In this document: positions 16,251 to 25,016 of the stretch, one piece after another | Numbering within the stretch: the stretch's first letter is position 1 | How the letters are laid out: each line of letters starts with the position of its first letter | Program-made: the position numbers and the translations under genes | Assembly: GCF_006385175.1 (NCBI RefSeq) | Contig: NZ_VFIY01000004.1 | Span: forward strand, 496,001-560,000 | Length of the DNA stretch: 64,000 nt | Source of the DNA: Emcibacter nanhaiensis | GTDB taxonomy: Bacteria > Pseudomonadota > Alphaproteobacteria > Sphingomonadales > Emcibacteraceae | Reading direction: 5' to 3' | Notes under the pieces: model-generated | What the model was told of the DNA's origin: nothing | What the model saw: the letters and a program-made list of their open reading frames with translations, nothing else | Databases searched by the model: none

Positions 16251-18371
16251 ATGTCCTTAAGCAAATATCTTTCCTCCGGCGTTGCGCTGTCAGCACTGAT
16301 GGGCCAGCCCCTGTTTCCGGCTCACGCCGAAACTTTCATTTCGCAGGAGGGCCTGGAAGAAGTGGTCGTCTATGGCGCCGGATATCGCACCACAGGCACC
16401 AAATCAGAACTTAGTCCACTGGAAGCCCCGCTCAGCTATGAAGTCTATGATGCCGAGGTTCTCGAGCTGCGCCAGGTGGACAGCGTCAACGAAGCCATGC
16501 GCTATGTCCCGGGCATCACCCCGGAAAGCCGTGGTGCCGTGACCATCTTCGATCAGTACACCATTCGCGGTTTCGTCAGTTATAACAACTATTATGACGG
16601 CCTGCCGCTGCAGTATAACCGGCTGTGGAACCTGTTGCCCCAGGTCGATGCCTTTGCCACCCAGAGCGTCGAAGTCCTCAAGGGTCCGATTTCCGTCCTC
16701 TACGGCTCCGCCCCTCCGGGCGGCATGATCAATCAGGTCGGCAAACAGCCCCTGTCCGAGGAACATAATCGCTTCCGCGGCCGGGTTGGCACCGATAACC
16801 TGGTTGAAGTCGCCCTGGACAGCACTGGTCCCGTGAGCGACAGCGTCGATTACCGGATTGTGATGCTCTATCGGGACAAGGACGGCCAGCAGGTCACCAC
16901 CAAAGAAGAGCGGCTGACCATTGCCCCTTCCCTTACCTGGCAAGTTTCCGACCGCACCAGCCTGAACCTCAACCTTTACTTCCAGAATGATCCGGAGATG
17001 GTGCCGTCAACGCCCCTGCCGGCACTGGGCACCCTCTATGACGCCGACTATGGCCGCCTCGATTCTGATGCCTATGCGGGCGACCAGAACTGGGCCGGTT
17101 TTGACCGCGAGGTCCTGATGGTCGGCTACAAACTGAACCATGAGTTCAACGAGAATGTTTCCTTCCTGCAGAACTTCCGCTACACCAATGCGGACGGGTT
17201 CCAGAAGAACACCTATAACTACGGCCTTGCCGGGGATGCCCGGACCCTGATCCGCAGCGCCTATTTCACCGACGAGGACAATGAAGGCGTGGCCATTGAC
17301 AACCAGCTGGCCTGGCGCCTGGACGTGGGGCAGACTTCTCACCGCCTGCTTCTCGGCATGGAATATCAGAAGCTGAAATCAGATATCGCCTATGGCGATA
17401 CGTTGGCCATAAACACGCCGACCATTGATCTCGGCAATCCTGACCATGACCAGTTTGATCCGGACAGCCTGCCGCTGGACAGCTACGGTGAGCAGCATGA
17501 CATCGACCAGGAACAGTTTGGGATTTACCTGCAGGACGAGATTACCTGGGGCAACCTGACTGTTCTCGGCGGCCTGCGCTGGGACACTTACGAAAGCAGC
17601 GATATGGTCGAGAATGTCTATCTCGGCTTTGAATATGGCAGCACCACGGAAATCGACCAGGATAAATTCAGCGCCCGCGTTGGCGCCATCTATACCTTCG
17701 ACAACGGACTGGCGCCCTATGTCAGCTATGCCGAATCCTTCGAGCCCACCTCCGGCGTGGACAGCCTGACCGGAGAAGCCTTCAAACCGACAACGGCAAA
17801 ACAGTTTGAAATCGGAATCAAATTCAGGAGTGCGGACGGCAATATTACCGCCACAGCCGCCTACTTTGACCTGCGCAAACAGAATGTGGTGGTCAATACC
17901 CCGGACTTTCTGCAGTACACCCAGACCGGTGAAGTCAAATCCCAGGGACTGGAACTGTCCGTCGTTGCCGCAGTGACAGCCAGCTTTGACATCACCGCCA
18001 ACTTCACCGAACTTGATGTGGTGGTGTCGAAAAACGAACTGAACCAGGCGCTGGTGGGCCTTCATCCCGTGTGGGTTGCTGATCGTCAGGCGTCGCTCTG
18101 GGCCACCTGGCGGCCGCGGGAAGATATCTCCGTCAATGCCGGGGTGCGCCATGTGGGCGAAAGCCAGCTTGACGCCCTGAATACCGATGTGGTGCCGGCC
18201 TATACCGTATTTGACGCGGCCCTCTCCTGGCAGGTCGACGACAGCTTCCGCCTGGGGCTCAACGCCACCAACCTGACCGATAAAAGCTTTATCGGTTCCT
18301 GTTATGACGCCAACAACTGCTGGTTCGGAGCTGAACGCAGTATTGAATTCACGCTCTATGCTGACTTCTAA
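16251..18371 (+). CDS. TonB-dependent siderophore receptor
   Basis: A 706-residue outer membrane receptor that takes up a metal chelate, probably a ferric siderophore. The signal peptide (1-26, ending AHA) is followed by a TonB-box-like EEVVVYG (36-42). The plug domain (about 60-170) contains the family signatures DSVNEAMRYVPGI, YTIRGF and VEVLKGPISVLYGSAPPGGMINQV. A 22-strand barrel follows and ends in the expected terminal phenylalanine (FTLYADF). The start has GGGAGA just upstream. A hairpin lies between it and the PepSY membrane protein gene, with which it probably forms a metal-uptake unit. The actual ligand is unknown. Confidence 0.94.
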   Translation: MSLSKYLSSGVALSALMGQPLFPAHAETFISQEGLEEVVVYGAGYRTTGTKSELSPLEAPLSYEVYDAEVLELRQVDSVNEAMRYVPGITPESRGAVTIFDQYTIRGFVSYNNYYDGLPLQYNRLWNLLPQVDAFATQSVEVLKGPISVLYGSAPPGGMINQVGKQPLSEEHNRFRGRVGTDNLVEVALDSTGPVSDSVDYRIVMLYRDKDGQQVTTKEERLTIAPSLTWQVSDRTSLNLNLYFQNDPEMVPSTPLPALGTLYDADYGRLDSDAYAGDQNWAGFDREVLMVGYKLNHEFNENVSFLQNFRYTNADGFQKNTYNYGLAGDARTLIRSAYFTDEDNEGVAIDNQLAWRLDVGQTSHRLLLGMEYQKLKSDIAYGDTLAINTPTIDLGNPDHDQFDPDSLPLDSYGEQHDIDQEQFGIYLQDEITWGNLTVLGGLRWDTYESSDMVENVYLGFEYGSTTEIDQDKFSARVGAIYTFDNGLAPYVSYAESFEPTSGVDSLTGEAFKPTTAKQFEIGIKFRSADGNITATAAYFDLRKQNVVVNTPDFLQYTQTGEVKSQGLELSVVAAVTASFDITANFTELDVVVSKNELNQALVGLHPVWVADRQASLWATWRPREDISVNAGVRHVGESQLDALNTDVVPAYTVFDAALSWQVDDSFRLGLNATNLTDKSFIGSCYDANNCWFGAERSIEFTLYADF

Positions 18372-18385
18372 GGCGTAAGCTTTTC

Positions 18386-18417
18386 GCCGCATCCGGGATA
18401 ACCGGGTGCGGCCTTTT
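18386..18417 (+). terminator. Hairpin terminator or attenuator between the receptor and PepSY genes
   Basis: GCCGCATCCGG (18386-18396) pairs with CCGGGTGCGGC (18402-18412), with one wobble and a 5-base loop, and is followed by CTTTTG. It lies only 12 bases before the next start codon, so partial read-through would give lower expression of the second gene. Confidence 0.6.
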
Positions 18418-18429
18418 GATGGGGTGGGT

Positions 18430-19569
18430 ATGCGAAAAAGAATCTTCAAGCTGCACAGTTACATGGCGCTGGCCGCCATGCTGCCGCTGCTGCTCATTAC
18501 CCTGACCGGCGCCCTGCTGGTCTTCAAATTCGAGATCGACGCCCTGTTGATGCCCGACAGTGTCACCCTGGATCATCCCGATCGCATGCGGCAAGACATG
18601 AACACGCTCCTCTCTACCATCAATTCTGCCTTCCCCGACTATGAACTGGGCAGCTGGGAACTGTTCCATGACGGTTATGAAGCGGACCGTATTTATCTGA
18701 TCAGGAAAGGAACCGACGAATGGTTCAAGGTCTATTTCGATCCCTTCAACGGTCAAGTCCTGAGCCAGCCGGTCGGACTGTATAGTGACTTCACAGACTG
18801 GCTGCTGCAACTCCATTACACGCTGCTGCTCAATGACCTGTTGGAAAACCACCCCCTGGCCGGCTTGTTGATCGTTCTGGGGGCGGCCCTGTTCATGATT
18901 TTCCTCGGCATTACCGGCCTGATCATCTATCGCAAATTCTGGCGCAAATTTTTTACATTCGACTGGGGACCACGCACCTCGAACAATATGCGGCAACTGC
19001 ATCGTCTGATCGGGATCTGGGCCTCACCTGTCCTTCTGATCCTCGGCATCACCGGTGGGTATTTCAACCTGATGGAATATCTGGAAGAGGCCGGAGAACA
19101 GGGAGCCGCCCCCTCTCTGATGACGGACCGGCTCTATAACGATAAACTGGATTTGCAAACCATTCTGGAGGACAGCAAAAAGCAGATTGAAGGTTTTCAT
19201 CCGACATATCTTCTGATGCCCTACGAGCCGGGGCTGGGTATTACTTTTTACGGTGAGGTGCCCTCTTCCAATCCCTTTGCCAGCGGCTACGGCTCGACCG
19301 TGACCTATGACAGCCAGTCCGGAGAGCTCCTGCACACCTATGACATTCGCGACGCCGGTTTCTGCTGGAATCTGGTGGACAGTTTCCGGGCGTTGCATTT
19401 CGGTGATTTCGGCGGCCTCGTCAGCAAGCTGGTCTGGTGCCTGGTCGGCATCGGGCTTGCCGGCATGACGCTGACGGGATTTTATATGTGGGTGAGCCGG
19501 AAAACCGGCAAAAGTCGCTCCAGGAAAACCCGCGCCGTCACTCCGCCTGTTTCTCCACCGAGCGGTTGA
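18430..19569 (+). CDS. PepSY-associated transmembrane protein
   Basis: A 379-residue inner membrane protein of the PepSY_TM family, found beside TonB-dependent siderophore receptors and thought to reduce or release chelated iron in the periplasm. Four membrane segments are visible (about 8-33, 145-170, 195-215 and 340-362) with two periplasmic PepSY-like regions between them. Conserved histidines such as HSY near residue 9, LHY and LHRLIG suit haem binding. The ATG at 18430 follows GGGGTGGGT. The 3' end overlaps the convergent antiporter gene by 32 bases. Confidence 0.85.
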   Translation: MRKRIFKLHSYMALAAMLPLLLITLTGALLVFKFEIDALLMPDSVTLDHPDRMRQDMNTLLSTINSAFPDYELGSWELFHDGYEADRIYLIRKGTDEWFKVYFDPFNGQVLSQPVGLYSDFTDWLLQLHYTLLLNDLLENHPLAGLLIVLGAALFMIFLGITGLIIYRKFWRKFFTFDWGPRTSNNMRQLHRLIGIWASPVLLILGITGGYFNLMEYLEEAGEQGAAPSLMTDRLYNDKLDLQTILEDSKKQIEGFHPTYLLMPYEPGLGITFYGEVPSSNPFASGYGSTVTYDSQSGELLHTYDIRDAGFCWNLVDSFRALHFGDFGGLVSKLVWCLVGIGLAGMTLTGFYMWVSRKTGKSRSRKTRAVTPPVSPPSG

Positions 19570-20797
19570 AATGGGGCTTCCACAGCACAATCCCGACCGG
19601 CACGGCGATATTCAGGACCAGCGCCGTGCCCATCAGGGTATAGAAGGCCTCGTCGTTGAGGATTTTATATTGCACATAAGCGATATCCATCACCACAAAG
19701 GCCAGTTCCGCCCGCCCCAGCATGCCGATGCCAACCATCATGCTCTGGGCATTGTCAAACCCGGCGGTATAACGTGCGGCCAGCCCCGCCGAGGCAATCT
19801 GCGCCACCAGCAGGGCGAAAGCCATAACCAGGGTCTGGGGGATCACCGCCAGAAGAATATCCCAGTCAAACACGATATGAGCGCCGAGGTTGACAAAAAA
19901 TACCGGCCCGATCCACGAGAAGGCCACATTGTCCAGGATTTGCTTTGTATTTTTGTAATGGTTGACATTCGGCGTAGCGGTAATCTGGAAATATTCCTCT
20001 TTTAGGATCAGTCCGGCCATATAGGCGCCGACCGCCGGATGAAAGCCGAACAGATGGGACAGCAGGCCAGCCAGAACGGCAACCGTCAGCACGGTCAGGG
20101 TGGTGTTCTCGCCCTTGCCGATCGACAGAACATGCCGGACGCCGTGACGCCCAAAGCCCGGAATACGCGACAACAGCCCATTGGGACGTTCCGGCAGCAC
20201 CCACATGCCGACGGCGGCAATGATCAGGAAAAACAGCAGCGCCTTGAGCACGATCAGGCCGATGGCCGGCAGGCTGACCATGGTCGAGCCGGTGGCGATC
20301 GGCACCAGGATGGCGACAAAGACCAGCGAGCCCACGTCATCCAGGATGGCAGAGGTCATGATGCCCTTGGCCGCCTGTGACCGGTGCAGCCCTTCACTTT
20401 TGAGGGAAACCATGGTCAGGGAGACAGCGGTCGCCGTCATGGCCAGGCCGCACATGATGGCGACATTCCGGTCGGCCCAGAAATAGTCCGCCACCACATA
20501 GGCGGTAAAGAAAGGTGCCAGTGCCCCGAACAGGGCGATGCCCCAGCTGCGCTTGATGCTTTTCATGAAGTCGCTGGTGTTTTCCTCGAAGCCGAGGGCA
20601 AACATGATGACGATAATGCCAAGCTCGGCAAAGACCCGGATAAAATCACCGGTTTGCTCGGGCAGGATGCCCGTATTGACCAGCAACGCCCCCATGAACA
20701 GGAAAAACAGTACCGGCGTCAGCCTGGTTTTTTCGGCGAGAATATTGGCGATGAAAACTGACGCCCAGATGATGGCAAGGTAAACAAGCGGCTCCAC
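19538..20797 (-). CDS. Monovalent cation:proton antiporter, CPA2 (Kef-type) family
   Basis: A 419-residue inner membrane protein with about 12-13 membrane segments. The motifs GLAMTATAVSLTMVSL and ILDDVGSLVFVAI (with the paired acidic residues of the transport site) identify the Na+/H+ exchanger domain of the CPA2 family. No C-terminal TrkA-N or RCK regulatory domain is present, unlike KefB and KefC, so glutathione gating is not expected. The start is GTG with AGGGA upstream. It probably exchanges K+ or Na+ for protons in pH or salt balance. Confidence 0.9.
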   Translation of the reverse strand: MEPLVYLAIIWASVFIANILAEKTRLTPVLFFLFMGALLVNTGILPEQTGDFIRVFAELGIIVIMFALGFEENTSDFMKSIKRSWGIALFGALAPFFTAYVVADYFWADRNVAIMCGLAMTATAVSLTMVSLKSEGLHRSQAAKGIMTSAILDDVGSLVFVAILVPIATGSTMVSLPAIGLIVLKALLFFLIIAAVGMWVLPERPNGLLSRIPGFGRHGVRHVLSIGKGENTTLTVLTVAVLAGLLSHLFGFHPAVGAYMAGLILKEEYFQITATPNVNHYKNTKQILDNVAFSWIGPVFFVNLGAHIVFDWDILLAVIPQTLVMAFALLVAQIASAGLAARYTAGFDNAQSMMVGIGMLGRAELAFVVMDIAYVQYKILNDEAFYTLMGTALVLNIAVPVGIVLWKPHFNRSVEKQAE

Positions 20798-20958
20798 GGA
20801 ATATCCCTAATTGCTATATTTTTCCGAGAATTATTAAGCACCAGCACTCCGGGCTTTTCCAGAAAAAATTTATGCGACCGATAGAACTGCAGTTTATTTA
20901 CTTTAGCCTGTCCGGTGGATTGAGTATAACCGGACCAGAGTAAAAAACGGAGCGCAGC

Positions 20959-21549
20959 ATGCAGACACTTGAAACAGAACGACTTCTCCTGAGGCCCTTT
21001 CGTCCCGAGGATATCGATTTCCTGGACCGGCTGCACGGCGACATGGAAGTGATGCGCTATACGCTTGGCCGGCTGCGCAGCCACGAGGAAAATGTCGCCT
21101 GGCTCAAGCTGGTCCTGGGCCTGCATGAAAGGGACGGCACCGGCCCCTATCTGATCGTACGCAAGGAGGACGACGCCCCACTCGGCCGCTGCGGATTCAG
21201 CCACTTTTACGGCTATGAAAAAGACGGTGTCGACTATTTCTACTGGGAAAAAGTCTATAACGGGCCGGAGGATGAGCGCAAAAAAGCCAAACTGGAAATC
21301 GGCTACAGCTTTGTTCCTGAGGCCTGGGGACACGGTTACGCGACAGAAGCGGCCAGGGCGATTGTCGATTTTGGATTTCGCGAAAGAAATTACGCTTATC
21401 TCTGCGCCCTGATTATCGCTGCGAATACGGCCTCCATAAATGTGGCCGAGCGACTTGGGTTTACCCGGCGCGGGGACCTCTATGTCCACAACCAGCCGGC
21501 CCTGGAATATGGCTGCAGCCGCAAAGAATGGCTGAACCGAAACAATTGA
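20959..21549 (+). CDS. GNAT-family N-acetyltransferase (RimJ/RimL-like)
   Basis: A 196-residue protein. It opens with LETERLLLRPFRPEDIDFL, the usual beginning of the RimJ/RimL type of acetyltransferase. The acetyl-CoA binding region is LEIGYSFVPEAWGHGYATEAARAIVDFGF (motif A, Q/R-x-x-G-x-G/A variant WGHGYA). The ending NTASINVAERLGFTRRGDLYV is typical of motif B. It uses acetyl-CoA to modify an amino group; the substrate, whether a protein N-terminus or a small molecule, is not evident. CGGAG precedes the ATG. mazG starts 35 bases after its stop on the same strand. Confidence 0.88.
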   Translation: MQTLETERLLLRPFRPEDIDFLDRLHGDMEVMRYTLGRLRSHEENVAWLKLVLGLHERDGTGPYLIVRKEDDAPLGRCGFSHFYGYEKDGVDYFYWEKVYNGPEDERKKAKLEIGYSFVPEAWGHGYATEAARAIVDFGFRERNYAYLCALIIAANTASINVAERLGFTRRGDLYVHNQPALEYGCSRKEWLNRNN

Positions 21550-21584
21550 CTGGCTGGCACAGAGGAAAATATGGCAGGAAAAAC

Positions 21585-22415
21585 ATGCCCTCAAATACGA
21601 TAAATGACCTGTTGGCAATCATGGCCCGTCTCAGAAATCCGGATCAGGGGTGCGACTGGGACAAGGTGCAGACCTACAAGACCATCGCCCCCTACACCAT
21701 CGAGGAAGCCTATGAGGTGGCCGAGGCGATCGAACATGGCGATATGGATGCGCTAAAGGATGAGCTGGGCGACCTGCTGTTCCAGGTGGTGTTTCATTCG
21801 CGTATGGCTGAGGAAGAGGGCCACTTCAACTTTGCTGATGTGGTCGAGGCAATCAGCGATAAAATGATCCGCCGCCATCCTCACGTGTTTGCCGATCACA
21901 AGTATGACTCGGTCGAGGAACAGGGCAAGGCCTGGGAGGAAATGAAGGCCGAGGAACGGGCCCGCAAGAATGAGGGGAAACTGGAAAGTGCGCTCGATGG
22001 TGTGACCTGGGGTCTGCCGGCCCTCACCCGTGCCGTCAAATTGCAGAAACGGGCCGCCCGGGTCGGGTTCGACTGGCCGCAAACCGCCCAGGTACTGGAC
22101 AAGCTGAATGAGGAAATGGCCGAACTGTCCGCCGAACTGGTGAAAAGCCGGGAGACACAGGATCCCGAACTCATTGCCGAGGAGTTTGGTGACATGATGT
22201 TTGTCTATGCCAATCTGGCCCGGCATCTGAAAATCGATCCGGAAACCGCCCTTCGTTCGGCCAACGCCAAGTTTGAACGCCGGTTCCGCAAGATCGAGGA
22301 ACTGCTGGCTGCAGAGGGCCGCAAAGCCGACGACTGCGACCTGGAGGAACTGGACCGCTACTGGGACAAGACCAAAGCGCTGGAAAAAGAAAAATCAGAA
22401 ACGTCCGGGAAATAG
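21585..22415 (+). CDS. mazG: Nucleoside triphosphate pyrophosphohydrolase
   Basis: A 276-residue MazG with two tandem MazG domains (about 10-120 and 150-265). The first contains the metal-binding EE-x-x-E pattern (IEEAYEVAEAIE) and DELGDLLFQVVFHSRMAEE; the second has EMAELSAEL and EEFGDMMFVYANLARHL. It hydrolyses NTPs and dNTPs to monophosphates and pyrophosphate, clearing non-canonical nucleotides and affecting the ppGpp response. The start chosen is the ATG at 21585 (MPSNTINDL); the frame is open further up but overlaps the acetyltransferase gene. The 3' end overlaps the convergent inositol monophosphatase family gene by 21 bases. Proximity to hfq-hflX is typical of alphaproteobacteria. Confidence 0.94.
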   Translation: MPSNTINDLLAIMARLRNPDQGCDWDKVQTYKTIAPYTIEEAYEVAEAIEHGDMDALKDELGDLLFQVVFHSRMAEEEGHFNFADVVEAISDKMIRRHPHVFADHKYDSVEEQGKAWEEMKAEERARKNEGKLESALDGVTWGLPALTRAVKLQKRAARVGFDWPQTAQVLDKLNEEMAELSAELVKSRETQDPELIAEEFGDMMFVYANLARHLKIDPETALRSANAKFERRFRKIEELLAAEGRKADDCDLEELDRYWDKTKALEKEKSETSGK

Positions 22416-23204
22416 AGCGTCCCGCACCTGATACCATTGCGGTTCAGTCAGGGTGCTGAGCAGCCCCTTTCCCCGCTCATGAATGGTATATTCCTCTTCA
22501 TTGAGGCGCCGACTGCAGCCGCCGGCCTCGCGGATCATGAAGCTGCCGGGCAGATGATCCCAGGGGAGCGTGCGGAAATAGACGGAAAAATGCTTCCACC
22601 CCCTGAGCAGGCTGACATAGTCATAACCGGCGCAAAATGCCGGGCTGTTTTTCAGGAATTTCTTCAGGTTCTCCCGCGCCATTTCCTTCAGGTCATCGGG
22701 CATACGCTTAATGTGGGCCGCCGCAATCTGCTTGGAGATGTCGGCCGGCGGTCGCGGCAACTTAACTTTCTCGTCATTCAGCAGGGTGCCGCTCCCGCGT
22801 TCAGCAACCGCCATCACATCGTCCCTGGGCAGATAGATCCAGGCCGCAACCGTCGCGCCCTTTTTCAGGGCGACCACCATCATGGCAAAGCGATGGTTAC
22901 CGCGGATGAAATTATTGGTGCCGTCCACCGGGTCAATCAGGAAGGACAGATCGGCCTCCAGGACATCATGGATCCGTTCCGGATGCTCGGCGATACTTTC
23001 CTCGCCGGCGACGACTGCGCCGGGACAGAGGTCGGTCAATAGCCGCGTTAACTGTCGTTCCGCCTCGATATCGGCGCTTGTGACCATCTCCCCGGCCGCC
23101 TTGTCCTGGATTTCATGGGCTTCCAGCTTCTCGAACCGGCTCAGGATTTCGTCATGGGATATTTCGCGGACATAGTCCGCGATGCGGACGGGATCAAGGC
23201 TCAT
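22395..23204 (-). CDS. Inositol monophosphatase family protein
   Basis: A 269-residue metal-dependent phosphatase of the IMPase/CysQ/FBPase superfamily. The signature motifs are GEES (metal ligand), DPVDGTNNFIRG (catalytic loop) and the C-terminal WDHLPGSFMIREAGG, a variant of WD-x-A. The likely substrate is a small phosphate monoester such as inositol phosphate, histidinol phosphate or adenosine bisphosphate; the sequence does not decide. The start overlaps the end of hflX by 4 bases (ATGA type), so it is co-translated with hfq-hflX. Confidence 0.9.
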   Translation of the reverse strand: MSLDPVRIADYVREISHDEILSRFEKLEAHEIQDKAAGEMVTSADIEAERQLTRLLTDLCPGAVVAGEESIAEHPERIHDVLEADLSFLIDPVDGTNNFIRGNHRFAMMVVALKKGATVAAWIYLPRDDVMAVAERGSGTLLNDEKVKLPRPPADISKQIAAAHIKRMPDDLKEMARENLKKFLKNSPAFCAGYDYVSLLRGWKHFSVYFRTLPWDHLPGSFMIREAGGCSRRLNEEEYTIHERGKGLLSTLTEPQWYQVRDALFPGRF

Positions 23205-24604
23205 GCCCCGGCTCCCACAGGGACTATCTCCTGTTTTTCCAGCAGCCCGATCGCCTTGCCGCTCAGGCGCGCGGTGATCAACGTGCCGTTTTCGCCATCT
23301 TCCCGGAACAGCACTTCGCCGTTCTGGTAAATCTGGGCCACTTCTGCCCCCTGGTCGGGGCGGAAACTGAAATGATAGACCTGTTCGTCCCGGGACAGAT
23401 GATCGGAGATCACCTGCAGGAACCGGTCACAGCCTTCACCGGTTACGGCCGAGAGCAGCACAACATTATCGGTGCGGGCGGCACGGTTTTCCAGCGTCTC
23501 CCGCTCCTCGGCAGACACCAGGTCGATCTTGTTCCACAGTTCGATAATGGTCCGCTCTTCCCCCTCCTCGACACCCAGGGACTTGAGGACATCAAGCACA
23601 TCCTTGCGCTGGTCTTCTGTCTCGGGATGCGAAATATCGCGGACATGAATGATGATATCCGCTTCGACCACTTCCTCCAGCGTGGCGCGGAACGCCGCCA
23701 CCAGGTGAGTCGGCAGGTCGGAAATAAAGCCCACCGTGTCGGAAAAGATCGCTTTCTTGTTGTTGGGCAGGTCCAGCTGCCGCATGGTCGGGTCCAGCGT
23801 GGCGAACAACAGGTCTTCGGCCATGACATTGGCACTGGTCAGCCGGTTAAACAAAGTTGACTTGCCGGCGTTGGTATAGCCCACCAGGGCGATGACCGGA
23901 AACGGCACTTTCTTGCGGCTTTTGCGATGCAGCTCGCGGGTTTTGGTCACCGTCGACAGCTGGCGCCGGATCTTGCCGATCCGCTCGTCAATCATGCGCC
24001 GGTCGGCCTCGATCTGGGTTTCCCCGGGGCCGCCCATGAAACCGAAACCGCCCCGTTGCCGCTCCAGGTGGGTCCAAGACCGCACAAGACGGCTTTTCTG
24101 GTAGGACAGATGGGCCAGCTCTACCTGCAGGGCCCCTTCCCGGGTCTGGGCGCGTTCGCCAAAGATTTCCAGGATCAACCCGGTGCGGTCGATGACCTTG
24201 CAGCTCAGTTCCTTCTCCAGGTTGCGCTGCTGGCCGGGGGAAAGTTCGCAGTCGGCAACCACCAGCTCAATTTCATTTGCGTCAATATAGTCGGCAAGTT
24301 CCGCGACTTTACCGCGGCCCAGATAGGTCGCCGGACGGATCGTGGTAATGCCGATAGTGATGGCTTTTTCCACATCCAGGTCAAGGGCGGCCGACAGGGA
24401 AATCGCCTCCTCCAGGCGAGCCCGGGGAGTGCGAGACCAGGAGAGATTCTCCTGCTTGTTGCGGAGGTAGGGATGAAAAATAAAAGTTCGCGCTCCCGCC
24501 GTATGGTCCGGAAGCGCGATATCTTCACTGTAGGGATCATCCCAGACAGAACTGAAGCTCTTTTTCCTGAAGGTCAGTTCGTCCGTTTTAATCCTGGCTG
24601 TCAT
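23201..24604 (-). CDS. hflX: Ribosome-associated GTPase HflX
   Basis: A 467-residue GTPase that splits and rescues stalled ribosomes. The N-terminal HflX domain contains TYLGRGKVAEL and VVADCELSPGQQRNLEKEL, then the linker with GERAQTREGALQVELAHLSYQKSRL and FGFMGGPGETQIEADRR. The G domain has G1 GYTNAGKSTLFN, G3 DTVGFISDLP and G4 NKID. Length is normal. It lies 11 bases downstream of hfq, the classical hfq-hflX arrangement, and overlaps the phosphatase gene that follows. Confidence 0.97.
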   Translation of the reverse strand: MTARIKTDELTFRKKSFSSVWDDPYSEDIALPDHTAGARTFIFHPYLRNKQENLSWSRTPRARLEEAISLSAALDLDVEKAITIGITTIRPATYLGRGKVAELADYIDANEIELVVADCELSPGQQRNLEKELSCKVIDRTGLILEIFGERAQTREGALQVELAHLSYQKSRLVRSWTHLERQRGGFGFMGGPGETQIEADRRMIDERIGKIRRQLSTVTKTRELHRKSRKKVPFPVIALVGYTNAGKSTLFNRLTSANVMAEDLLFATLDPTMRQLDLPNNKKAIFSDTVGFISDLPTHLVAAFRATLEEVVEADIIIHVRDISHPETEDQRKDVLDVLKSLGVEEGEERTIIELWNKIDLVSAEERETLENRAARTDNVVLLSAVTGEGCDRFLQVISDHLSRDEQVYHFSFRPDQGAEVAQIYQNGEVLFREDGENGTLITARLSGKAIGLLEKQEIVPVGAGA

Positions 24605-24615
24605 TTAAGGCCGTT

Positions 24616-24861
24616 TTACTCCTGATTGTCAGCTTCCGGGTCGAAAAGCTGGATCGGTGCCCCGGGCATAACTGTAGAGATCGCATGTTTGTAAACAAGC
24701 TGTACGTTGGAATCCCTGCGCAGAAGGATACAGAAATTATCGAACCAGGTGATAATTCCCTGCAATTTCACACCGTTTACGAGGAAGACGGTGATCGGTG
24801 TCTTGTTTTTGCGAATGTGGTTGAGAAAAGCATCTTGAAGGTTATGGTTTTTATCTGACAT
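24616..24861 (-). CDS. hfq: RNA chaperone Hfq
   Basis: An 81-residue Sm-like protein. Sm1 is present as [23 protein letters not shown] and Sm2 as [12 protein letters not shown]; the N-terminus ([20 protein letters not shown]) has the proximal-face Q and the conserved KxxxVxxFLxNG region. It forms a hexameric ring that pairs small RNAs with mRNAs. The C-terminal tail is short and acidic, as in other alphaproteobacteria. It is first of hfq-hflX-phosphatase, with an A+T-rich leader of about 150 bases. Confidence 0.98.
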   Translation of the reverse strand: MSDKNHNLQDAFLNHIRKNKTPITVFLVNGVKLQGIITWFDNFCILLRRDSNVQLVYKHAISTVMPGAPIQLFDPEADNQE

Positions 24862-24995
24862 CTTTTATTTCCATTTATTGTTTTTGGTTCAAGGTTTACT
24901 GAATAACTTTGAACAACTACTGGACCTGTGATTTTATCCAACTCGACGGTCTGAACGATCATAACACAGGCTACTTTGGCATGTAACCGGCTAAT

Positions 24996-25016
24996 GGACT
25001 GTCCAGTCCTTTTTTT
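24996..25016 (+). terminator. Plus-strand hairpin with T tract overlapping the trkH stop
   Basis: GGACT (24996-25000) pairs with AGTCC (25005-25009), followed by seven T residues on the plus strand. No plus-strand gene precedes it, so it would stop antisense transcription into trkH; on the minus strand it has no T tract. The stem is short. Confidence 0.3.
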
